Below, piece after piece: positions 22,335 through 33,039 of a DNA stretch of 64,000 nt; position 1 is the stretch's first letter; every line of letters starts with the position of its first letter. The position numbers and the translations under genes were made by a program. Origin of the DNA: Plasmodium malariae (taxonomy: Eukaryota; Apicomplexa; Aconoidasida; Haemosporida; Plasmodiidae); assembly GCF_900090045.1 (NCBI RefSeq), contig NC_041775.1, forward strand, positions 806,001 to 870,000, in the 5' to 3' direction. The notes below the pieces were generated by a model, which did no database searches, was not told the DNA's origin, and saw only the letters and a list, made by a program, of their open reading frames with translations.

Positions 22335-25300
22335 TTGAACACTCGAATAAAATATATAAACAGAGTAAATTATGTATTACTGCTTTTGGTACTTTATAAC
22401 CCCAAAACATTAAAATGCTTTTTTATTGTTATAAGAACTACGCATATATATTTCACATAATTCCGTACAACATATATTTAAGTAAACATATTTTTTACTT
22501 ACTAAAAAATGGGTAAATTACTATATATATAACATACATAAGTATTTATTGCGTATATTTTATAAATTATACATATATATATATATATATATAATATATT
22601 ATACGTATTTATATATATTAAACATAATTATATATATTATAAATATTATATATATAATACATATTTACACTTACTACTTGTTTTTCTTTTTTTTTTTTTT
22701 CACATCTATATATGCATAATTTCATATAAATATATATGTACATATATAATTGCTCTAAGATGAAAAAAAGAAAAAATATATATAATATGTATTTAAAATA
22801 TAGTATACATATTATTTATATATAATATTAGCAGTAATATTAAAATCAATAAATTATAAAAATATATTTCATTTTTTCTAAAAATTAAAAAAACATATAC
22901 TATTTTAACAGATAAAAATAATAAGTATTAATATTATTGGAGAAAAAATTATAGAATTTAGTTTTAAATGTTGATGAACTTAATTTCTTTATTTTTTTTA
23001 AGCTATTTTTTTTTTTTTTTTTTTTTTGCTTTTTTTTTTAATTAGTTTTTTTTTTTTTTTTTTTTGTTCTTTGTGTGTGTTTTGCATGTTTTTTTAAAAA
23101 ATTTTACTAACAAAAATTATAAATTAAATATGCACATATTTACATATATATTTTATATATATATATACATATATTAAAATGTTGTAATTTTTGTTAAATG
23201 TAAAAATATATACTTATTGTCCTAAGAATTGAGCTTATTGTAATAATTATGCCTTATAGTATCAAATATGTATATAATAAAATATTTAATAAACACCAAA
23301 ACATTTTTTCGTAATTGTAAATATTAGTTATATATATATACAACATATACATGTTTATATTTACTCATTCGTTTAATGTCTTCCTCTACAACATTTTGTT
23401 TATCTGTATGAAGCTACTTATTGTTATTAATTTTTTAGTGTTCCCCTATGATTGTAGAGAGATCCAAATAAGCTCACACAGTTACATTATATAAGCGTAT
23501 ATAAAAGAATATATATTTATAAATATAATTTTGTACATAATCAATTTTACGTTTATATATATAATATATGATCACTTTGTAGGATATGATAAACTTGACG
23601 TTTACGGAGGCACATATATATATATACAGTATATATGTACATATATATATAATATTGCGTAAATACCATAAAATGAAAAAAAAAAAAAAAATGACTGCTA
23701 CTTTTTGAATGTACTGCTAGTTCATTCTCATATTTATGAACTAATTTATTAATAAAATTAAAATTGAATATTTATAACACGATAAAGTTCTATTTAGCAA
23801 TGGGCAAATTCATGCTGTAACTATAAACATAAAAAAAAAATAAAATAAAATAAAATATTCTCTTAGGATAAAATAATATTATTATTTATATTTTAAGGAT
23901 TAAATAAAATACTCTTTTTTTCATTACCATAATAAAAAATAGTTTTATAGAAATTTCATAATTTTTTTCTTTTGGCACGTTGTAGCTTGATTTACAAGTC
24001 ATACATACCCATACACCCATACCTCCACGTAAAACTAAATGAAAATATACATATATATATATGAATATATACTTATTCATATGTACTTATGCATATATAC
24101 TTATGCATATGTACTTATGCATATATACTTAAGCATATATACTTAAGCATATATACTTATGCATATATACTTATGCATATATACTTATGCATATATACTT
24201 ATATATTTATACTTACAGATGTTATGTAAATATGCAGTAAACATGTCAGTTCATACGATGAAAGATAGAGGGACTTTCGTAATTGTATTATTTTTTATGA
24301 TTACGTAAAAAAAGTTAAAATTTAAGATAAATAAAGGGATAAGGAATTATCTAAAAATAAATTCATTAATTTATGGAGTAAAAAAAAATAGAAGCCAAAT
24401 ATGCTGTAAAAAGAAATTTATACAATATTTTGTCTTGTGAATGTATATATAAGTGTATTTATGCTTCTTTTTCATTTTTCATTATGGCTTTAAAAGAATT
24501 TGCTATAAAAAAAAATTATAAAATTCATTTTTATTAGAAAAAATTAAGATTACATAATTTATAAAAAAAAATAATAATAATAATAAAGAATAGGGGATAC
24601 ATATTTATATATATATAAAAATAGTAAGTTGAAATGACATGTTTCTCACGCGTAATGTATTAATATATTTTTTTTTTTTTTTAATTACACAAAGAGTAAA
24701 ATAATTTGAAAAAATAAAATGATATTATTATGAATTATTATTCTCCAACATATAGAACTACATATATAATAATATCATGTGGGTCGAATAATTTAAAAAT
24801 ATAAATTATTTGAATGTATAATATTATTTTTGTTTTACCAAAATTTGGGGGATTTTTTTTTTATATGCATATATAATGATTTTTTGTATTTTAGTTATTT
24901 ACCTAAAAATGGTAGATAATTAATTTACTCAGTCTTCTTAATCTTGTCATATTTTCTTTTTTTTTTAATTTTCCTTTTTGAAGTTAAAATTTTGATTATA
25001 TATTATCCTCAGTTATCCACTTTTGTTAAAATGTGTAATGTATGATAATAATATAAATTACACTTTTTCATTAAAAAATATTTTATAGTCATATTTTAAG
25101 AAATAAAAGCATTTTTTTTAAAATATTCATCTTCATTTAATTTTGAACTGTTGCATTCTTTAAATTTCAACTTTTAAATCGAGTTGCAATTTTCCGTAAT
25201 GTGAATGTTGCATCAGTTGTTCGTGCATATGTGTATACGTATATATACATGCTCATATATACGTACACACATGTACACATGCATATATACATGCTTATAA

Positions 25301-25563
25301 GTACATGTGTATTAATGTATACACATGTAATGTACATATAAATGTATACATATTTATACATATACCTGTCCGTGAAAATACAAGACTTCATTTCAAATGT
25401 TAAAGTATTTAACCCCCCTTTTAAAAAAAAAAAAAAAATTTACACACCTTTACGTTTCAATTTAATTACTAATGAAATTCATTGCTACTTGTCAAAATTT
25501 CCCCCTACATTTGTTTAATATATCAAAAAAGGATGATAACAAATGTTTATATAATATATAAAA
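22335..25563. other. 3.2-kb intergenic, divergent promoters of PAP2 and DCAF4-like genes
   Basis: Very AT-rich, no coding signal. It includes (TA)n tracts at 22570-22600, two long T tracts at 23009-23065, a (TA)n/CA stretch at 23610-23650, a 14-bp tandem repeat at 24063-24215 and a CA/TA stretch at 25225-25370. It should hold the promoters of both flanking, divergently transcribed genes. Confidence 0.6.
24063..24215. repeat. 14-bp tandem repeat (gcatatatacttat)
   Basis: About ten copies of gcatatatacttat, with variants gcatatgtacttat and gcatatatacttaa, run head to tail for roughly 150 bases. There are no unique spacers, so this is a minisatellite, not a CRISPR array. Confidence 0.9.
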
Positions 25564-28500
25564 ATGAAGAATGAAGAAAATGGAGAGGGTTCACTAAATA
25601 TTCCTGGTTACTATTACGATAAAAAAAAAAATAGGTATTTTTTAATTGATAATGAACTAAAAAAGCAACTAAAAAAAGAAGAATTTACTAGATTAATAAA
25701 TGATGCAAAAAACAAAAATCGCCAAACTAAAATAGAAGAACATAAAGAATTTGTCAAAAAGAAATTCCATCAAATTCATGGAATAAAAGAAATGAAAAAA
25801 AAAAAAAAAAATGCTAACACACATAAATCTAATATTAAAAATAACGAAAACGAAAATTATATGCTTTTAAATAAAAATTACAATATTTTAAATAATGAGG
25901 GAAAAAATTTGCATTTAATTAATAATGAATTAACTTTTTTAAAAAGAAGTGTGTCTGAAAACCAAAATATATACAATATCATTATGCGCATAAGAAATTA
26001 TAATTTTATGGAAAACTCCATTTTAAGCTTACCACCCATTTTTATTAATTGTAACTGTTGCGAATATATTCACGTACAAAATTTGTGTGAGTTGCAGTCT
26101 AATTACAATTCAACGGATCAACAAAATGAAATCAAAAGCTTAGACAACCAAAAAGCTTCCCATTTTTTAAATATTAAAAGGGATGATAATATTGATGTTT
26201 TATTGAACGATTTTAAATGCTTTAATTTAAGCCAAAAACTAATGGATGGAAATAAAAGAAAATATAAATTACAATTAGAAGAGTTTAATAATGAATTATT
26301 TAACGTAAACAAAAAGTATCGAAAACAGAGTATATGTAGTAATAAAACAGAACTCGTTAGAAGTAATTATAGTTCAAACAAGAAAATTTTTCCTCATAGA
26401 TTTTCATTGCAACATGTAAAACGTGAAAACATTATATCAAATGGATGTCATAGTATAGACGAACATTTACTAATTCCAAAAATGTATGGCCGAACATACG
26501 AAAGGTTGAACTCTTATAACATAGAAAATATAAAATCAAAAATAACAGCGAATAGATACAAAGCAAATTTTTATTATTTTTTTAACAGCAATAACAACAA
26601 TGGCAGTAATTATGTAAGTTTAGATGAAAATAGCAGCATGAATGAAATGAATAATACTAATAACGTAAGTGGGCGCCAGTGGTTTACGTTTAATAATGCA
26701 TCAAATGATATGAATTACCTAGAACCCGGAGATTATCCCAATATTGAAGAAGAGAACTTAACAGTTAGGAATTTAGATGCAATTACAAATGAAACACGTG
26801 TTTCAAAAACGTATAAACCTTCCGAATCTTTTTTTTATTTATTTAGTAATCCACAGTATGAAGATATCATTTTCAGCACTACGAAGGAAAATAATTTTTC
26901 ATTTAGTTTAGGGGCTGTTGATTTGAACAAATTTGTTCAAAAAAATAAAAAGTCTCCTATGAATGACATAATTCATGAAAATGTTTACTACAATACGGAT
27001 ACCAAATATTTATGTAGCTATTCTAAAGAACAAAGTGAACTTCTATGTATTTCCCCACAATTATTATCACATTTTAATATATTCAATTCTGAATATATTG
27101 CTTATTCATCTTATGCAAATACAAAAAATGAAAAAAGCTTAATGTGTTTACTAAGTATAAAATCATTTTTTCAGTGCACTCCCAAAATAGAAACATATAA
27201 TTTTATAAGTGAAATAAATTACTTTAAATTGTTTCCATCTATGGAAGATAATTATTATACGCATAAGGATATCAATTATAGTAGTACATGTACAAACGAT
27301 GGTTATTCATATCATCATAACAATAAAATTGATAAAATTTTCATATGTGGATCCTTCCCAAGCTTTAGTTTTAGTGCAATAAAAGATTCTGTTCCTTACT
27401 GTATTTGGGATAGTAAGAAATTAAAAGTTCGCGATTTGCTATCATTAAACGAAGATATAACAGCATATGTTGACAACATTTTAAATGCAAAACAACCCCT
27501 TACATATTTAACACATGAAAATAATTCTCACAAAAAACTGATATTGCATTCAAAAAAAGGTAAAGAAAAAGGAAAAAAGGAAATTGAGAATGAACATGAG
27601 AATGAAAGAAAATCTTCGTATGACTATTATGAGAATGATACCAAAAAAAAATATGATAATAAAAATAAATATTATAGTAAAGACTTAAATAACAATAACA
27701 ACCTAATTCATTTAAGTAAGTGGGAAGCATCAAAAAAACGACATGAAAATTTTGCAGAAAAATCAAACTATGTAGTCCATAACCGTTTGAATAAAAGTAG
27801 TCCAAAAAAATTATCTACTTTAAACATAAATGATAAAGCGAGAAATTATAATAAGCATAATATTTCCCATAATTTCCATGCACTAAATTCTCCGAAATAC
27901 AATTACAATGACAATAAAAAAAAAGGTATTTGTTGTGAAAGTGTACGAAAATCAAATAATAATATTTTTTTATGCTGCAATACAGAATATTTATATCTGT
28001 GCGATTTACGTTGCAATTTTTTAAATACAATATCCAAACTTAAACACAATGAAGGATTTGTAAATAAAATTTATTCATTAAGTAACAACTATCAATACAT
28101 ATTATCAAAAACTAATAATCATATAGGACTGTATGATATGCGCTGTGTACCTTATAAATGTAATGATGAATTAAAAAATAATTTACTAGTTACGTATGAA
28201 AGATTTATAGATAATGATAATCTAAAAAAGCATCTGAACGATTTTTATGTTATAGATAATGAACAGTACATTGTTTCTCTAGACACATACACAAATTCCG
28301 TATATATATATGACATTATGAATTCTACACATAAAATAATCAATTTAGATGGAAATTGTGAATATTCAAAAACGAACATTTTGCATAGTTACATAAATTT
28401 ATCAAAAATACCATATATATATTCACGTGATGAACATAACGATGATTATTATAATTATTATAAAAAAATAATGAATGAAACAAAAGCAACTGATAGTAAA

Positions 28501-28665
28501 CATATAAATCATTTCAATCCTTTAAAATCTTACCCCAAGAAGGACTTATTTATAGGTTTAAATGTTCAATCAATATTACCCATTTTTTATGTTAAACAGA
28601 AATATAGTAAGCATAATTTTATTTCAATAAATGAAGGGGGGTTTATTTGTACTATAAATATATAA
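25564..28665 (+). CDS. DCAF4/WDR21-like WD-repeat protein
   Basis: A single exon of 1033 residues. The N-terminus LNIPGYYYDKKKNRYFLID (about 11-29) matches the start motif of DCAF4 (WDR21) proteins, where [IL]PG[FY]YYD..KNRYF is characteristic. The C-terminal part (about 785-1033) has degenerate WD blades: a blade ending in LYLCDLR, then LKHNEGFVNKIYSLSNNYQYILSKTNNHIGLYDMR and a VSLDTYTNSVYIYDI blade. The middle (about 100-780) is Asn/Lys-rich with scattered hydrophobic strands that may be further divergent blades. In other eukaryotes DCAF4 is a substrate receptor for CUL4-DDB1 ubiquitin ligase; that role here is inferred from family only. No signal peptide or membrane segment. The Met at 25564 places the motif at the very N-terminus. 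Confidence 0.75.
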   Translation: MKNEENGEGSLNIPGYYYDKKKNRYFLIDNELKKQLKKEEFTRLINDAKNKNRQTKIEEHKEFVKKKFHQIHGIKEMKKKKKNANTHKSNIKNNENENYMLLNKNYNILNNEGKNLHLINNELTFLKRSVSENQNIYNIIMRIRNYNFMENSILSLPPIFINCNCCEYIHVQNLCELQSNYNSTDQQNEIKSLDNQKASHFLNIKRDDNIDVLLNDFKCFNLSQKLMDGNKRKYKLQLEEFNNELFNVNKKYRKQSICSNKTELVRSNYSSNKKIFPHRFSLQHVKRENIISNGCHSIDEHLLIPKMYGRTYERLNSYNIENIKSKITANRYKANFYYFFNSNNNNGSNYVSLDENSSMNEMNNTNNVSGRQWFTFNNASNDMNYLEPGDYPNIEEENLTVRNLDAITNETRVSKTYKPSESFFYLFSNPQYEDIIFSTTKENNFSFSLGAVDLNKFVQKNKKSPMNDIIHENVYYNTDTKYLCSYSKEQSELLCISPQLLSHFNIFNSEYIAYSSYANTKNEKSLMCLLSIKSFFQCTPKIETYNFISEINYFKLFPSMEDNYYTHKDINYSSTCTNDGYSYHHNNKIDKIFICGSFPSFSFSAIKDSVPYCIWDSKKLKVRDLLSLNEDITAYVDNILNAKQPLTYLTHENNSHKKLILHSKKGKEKGKKEIENEHENERKSSYDYYENDTKKKYDNKNKYYSKDLNNNNNLIHLSKWEASKKRHENFAEKSNYVVHNRLNKSSPKKLSTLNINDKARNYNKHNISHNFHALNSPKYNYNDNKKKGICCESVRKSNNNIFLCCNTEYLYLCDLRCNFLNTISKLKHNEGFVNKIYSLSNNYQYILSKTNNHIGLYDMRCVPYKCNDELKNNLLVTYERFIDNDNLKKHLNDFYVIDNEQYIVSLDTYTNSVYIYDIMNSTHKIINLDGNCEYSKTNILHSYINLSKIPYIYSRDEHNDDYYNYYKKIMNETKATDSKHINHFNPLKSYPKKDLFIGLNVQSILPIFYVKQKYSKHNFISINEGGFICTINI

Positions 28666-29163
28666 AAATTTATGTTACGTGATGTGTTTACGTAATATAT
28701 ATATTTTTTTTTTAAATAATAAAGTATTCTTTACTTTTTTGTTTAAATTTACCTTCCTCCTTAATTCGCTAAAAAAAAATATATTATATATATGTACACA
28801 AGTGTATATAGAATATGTGTATATAATCCTACTGTCACTTATTTTTAATTAATATTTACCAAAAAAAAAAAAAAAGATATTTTTCTTTCTTTATAAACTT
28901 TTTTTTAAATATGAAAAGCATTTATTAAACTAAAAATTTTAATTATATTGCAGCTAAATAAACATTCATTCATTTATTCGTTCATTCGTTTATTTGTTCA
29001 TTCTTTTATCAATCCCTTTTTTTTTTTTTTTGTGAAATAAATTGTGTTTTTTAATTATAAAGAAAAACTCAAAAAAATACTTTATTTTATGAAAAAGAAA
29101 TTCTCATGAAAAAATTTCGTTTTGCTACAACATTATTTTTTCCACAAGCAAAATATTTTAACA
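28666..29163. other. intergenic between DCAF4-like and NAA30 genes
   Basis: About 500 bases, AT-rich, with an A tract at 28861-28875, a ttcattcgtttatt-type repeat at 28965-29010 and a T tract at 29018-29030. No coding signal. The frame upstream of 29164 has no Met before the start chosen for NAA30. Confidence 0.6.
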
Positions 29164-30318
29164 ATGACTAGAGAGTTTCTAACAGTAGATAAATTAGAAG
29201 ATAAAGAAGTTGAGAATAAATCTTCTTTTTCCTTAAAGAAAACTGATTTACAATTAGAAATGAATGAAGATGTATCTAAAGAAAATGCAAATAATGATGA
29301 AATGCATAGTTTGTTAAATAAAAATACTATTTATCAAACATTGATAATTAATAATAAGGAAATTGCTATTTACCAATATAAAACATTCCCAAAAAATTGT
29401 TTAAAGAGTGTATATGAATTGTTAAGTAGCGAATTATCCGAGCCATATAATATTTTCTTACTTAAAACAATTCTAAAGAACCATAGCGAAATTTCTTTAA
29501 TGGTATATGAAACATTAATATATTAAGAATAAACAACGTTCTACATTTTTTTATATAAAACCTTCTACATTTTTTTTCAATGTTTGTAGTCCTTATTAGA
29601 TGATGACTGTGTTGGCACTGTAATAAGCAAAATTATCACAAAATACAAAAATGATGAACCAACAACCTTTGGATATATATGTAAAAAACGCATATATATA
29701 TATATAATATACTTACAAATTTAGTATGCAACAATCTTTGCTTTTTCTAAGTTCTATATAAGCGTGTATTTATTAAACGTTCATTTTTGTTCCCTCTTTT
29801 TTTTCCATTATTTTCAATAATTTATAGGTATGATAGCTGTTCATAAATCTCTTAGAAATTGTGGTCTAGGTTAAAATTGTTTTTTTTTTAATAATTGTGT
29901 CCTAATCCTTGCACGAAGCAATACATGCCAAGTTTTTTTGTTTTTAGGCACATATTTGTTAAATGAAACGATAAGACTAATGCAGAATCAGTATGGCATA
30001 AATGAGGTATATTTATTTTTTATTATATAATAAAGAGTATTCTTATTAAGTTTGAAATGAACATATATAGTTATTTTATTCACCATTTTGTTCTTTTAGG
30101 TTTACCTTGAAGCAGAAGCCACTAATGATCCTACATTACGTAATAATTTTTTTTTTCATTTTTAAATATGTGTTAAATGTACGGTACAATGTTATTCTTA
30201 ATATATGAATTTTACTATTTTAGATTTTTATGAAAAAAACGGATTCATTAGAGTAAAAAGGAAACCTTACTATTATTTGAGTGGCGTTGATGCCTTCAAG
30301 TTAAAAAAAAAATTATAA
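29164..30318 (+). CDS. NAA30: N-alpha-acetyltransferase NAA30 (NatC catalytic subunit)
   Basis: Six exons: 29164-29502, 29590-29680, 29828-29869, 29948-30006, 30100-30139, 30224-30318. All joints are GT..AG with matching phases, giving 221 residues. The GNAT fold is clear: LSEPYNIFLLKTILKNH (NatC-type substrate segment), DDDCVGTVISKI, GYICMIAVHKSLRNCGLG with the acetyl-CoA loop RNCGLG (about 153-158), VYLEAEATNDPTLHFYEKNG and YYYLSGVDAFKLKKKL, which closely parallels the human NAA30 end. NatC acetylates the N-terminal Met of proteins beginning Met-Leu/Ile/Phe. The first 55 residues are a charged, poorly conserved extension. The five introns are only about 78-147 bases. Met 29164 is the first in frame. 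Confidence 0.95.
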
Positions 30319-33039
30319 TAGGGAATTTTAAGTATCTGTGCTTTTCATTATCTTAATTTTTTTTATTCTAAAAAAGAAGCTTATAATTTCGTAGTTAATA
30401 CGTAAGTATATGCTTACATTAATTTCGTTTCATTTTTTTAGAAAAAGTAGATTGTATTTGTTATAATGTATTTATGTATATAAATAATAATTAATTTGTT
30501 AGTTTTTTAAAATCCTTTTAGTTATAGTATTAAATTTTTTTGTTATCATATGATAGGAAATTCAATTTTTTTGTCTAATTATAACAATAAAATAAAAAAT
30601 TTTGTAATTTAGAGAAATGTTAATTCTAACACAATCTATTAAATATAGGAACTTCCCTAAAAAAACAATTAAAAATAACATTTAAGAGTAGTTGCTTAGA
30701 TATACATTCCTTGGAAAAAACAATTTTTCAGAAGATTAATTTTCCTTTTTTGGATGCTCATTTTATTGTGTTTATACATATTAAGCATTACTCCATTCAC
30801 CAAATTTTCTGATTTGTAGAATGTTTTTCTTCTAAATTTCAATAACGTTACTTGTAAAATTATCTTATATTCTTTGTTTTATTTTTTGGTTGTTCATAAA
30901 GATATCCTACATTGTTTTTCCATGAATTTAAGAAGTTTACTCTGTTGCTAAACTTGGAAAATATGTAAACTTTTCTTGACATAATATAATTTTAATCTAG
31001 AAGATACCTATATCTTTCTTTGAGTATTGTATAAAAAAAAGATTCTTACTCAATATTTTAAATATTATGGTGTGTATTTCTTTTATATCTTATACAGTTA
31101 ATAATATAAAGCAGATAAAAACTAAAGTTTCACGATTGTAAAATATTATCTAAAGATATATAAAAAACTAGTACAATTTATGATTATATGTAAATGAAAA
31201 ATATTTTCATAACAGAAAAAAAGTATATATTAATAATTTTTCAATAATAAACTTAAACTATATTCTTCACAATATATAAGGAGGTGTGGTCTTTTTTTTA
31301 GTATAATATATTTTTATAACTTAACTGTATGAGCAAACTGTAAACAGAAAAAAATATATATGTACTACTCATAGTAAACAAATTCAAAATGTTTCTAAAA
31401 ATATTTAATATTATCATGATTTATTAAGTATGCATAAGAATTTAGTAATTCAAGATTTTTTCTAAAATAAAATTTTCTTCTACTGCAAAGATATAAAAAC
31501 AAATATAACAAAACATGTAATTCTCTCATAATAATATGTAGGCTATAATGCGGTTTATGTTTGTGAGATTAAAAAAAATCAAATTAAATTATTCATAAGA
31601 GATTTTTGCTAACTCTTTTAAGTAATATCTACATATTTTATTCTTTTAATCGTTTGTGATTCATTTAAAATGTTTCGAAAATTGAGTATGATTGAGTACA
31701 GGATATTTTTTCTTCTTGCATTAAATTCTTATGGTTTAATAAGTATAATTTGGTCCTAACTAGTATCAACCATTTACTATAAATTTTTCAGATACAACAA
31801 ATTAGGAAATTTATTTTGCTGTATGTAACGAGATATTGTGGTATTATTTAATAAAAGTTGTCTTTTTTTTAAAAAGGTATAAAACTTTTTATGTGAAAAA
31901 TCGAAAATATAACTTTGTTTATAGAAAAACATCGTGAGTTTTTTTGTAATAGTAAAGTTAATGATATAAATATAAAAATTTTGTTTATGTTGTTTTATGA
32001 TAATATTAAGGCTTGTTAACTTTATTGAATAATATATAAATATATTTTATAGCTCATTAGGGTTCAAATGGTTATTTTAACACAAAATTATCTAAAATAC
32101 ACACCTATGGAAATGTGTAAAATACGATATTAGAATAAACAAAAAAGTTCATATAAAAAAACAATTTAAAAAAAAAAAATTATTATTTTAACAGTACTAT
32201 AGAAAAATGTATTGTATTGCATCACAAATAAACACGAAAATGTAGTAAAATTAACGATTATACTAATTTCATTAAACATTCAAGTATTTAACACGATTCT
32301 TTGTGTTGATACGTGAGTTAATCCATTTTAACCTAATATGATTATGAATTTAAATGTCCCTTAAATTATATTTTTAAATAGCATTATATTTAAAAAGGTG
32401 TATTACTCTAATAAGCATTCCTTGTATTTGTATTTTTTAGAGCCAAGTATTACGGCATATAGTGCGAAATGATTTACATGATATTTTGCAAAAGGTATTA
32501 TATGTTCTTTTGAAAACATGTAATATATAAGAAAAAAAAATTGAATTTTGCAATAATCGCAGTTGATAAACATAAATATATTTATTTTTAATTGGAATAT
32601 TAAATTGTAGATATGGTTAGATCTGTTTAAAAAAAAAATCATATTTCATACTACATATATGACTATATTATACATTAAAAGACCTATAAAATAAATAAAA
32701 GAGTGCTCCACAAGTCAAATTTTATATCATGGGTATAATAAATACTATTATTAGCATTTGTACCAGCAAATTCTAATCTTCGATAGAAAATATATTTATA
32801 TATATATATTATGACAATTGAACATTATTAGATATATATTCGTTATACACATATTTATGTTCATTTAATATATGATTGTTCTTTATAAGTTTATAACATA
32901 TAAATAAAATTAAAATTAATATTACAGATATATAATTGCAATGATACTAAAAAGTAGTAACACTCTTATTTAAACAGAAATGACAATGTATATATTTCAC
33001 AACTTTTTTTAAGTTAAACAAATAAAAGTACATTATAGT
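30319..33039. other. left flank of centromere, gene-free
   Basis: 2.7 kb with no convincing exon. Compared with other intergenic regions in the window it has fewer long poly(dA:dT) runs and fewer (TA)n/(TG)n microsatellites, so it looks like unique AT-rich sequence. Short frames (for example the minus frame at 32403-32642) have no recognisable content. Confidence 0.6.

Noticed and set aside
24063..24215. CRISPR-like regular repeats
   Set aside because: Repeats are contiguous with no unique spacers, and the genome is eukaryotic.
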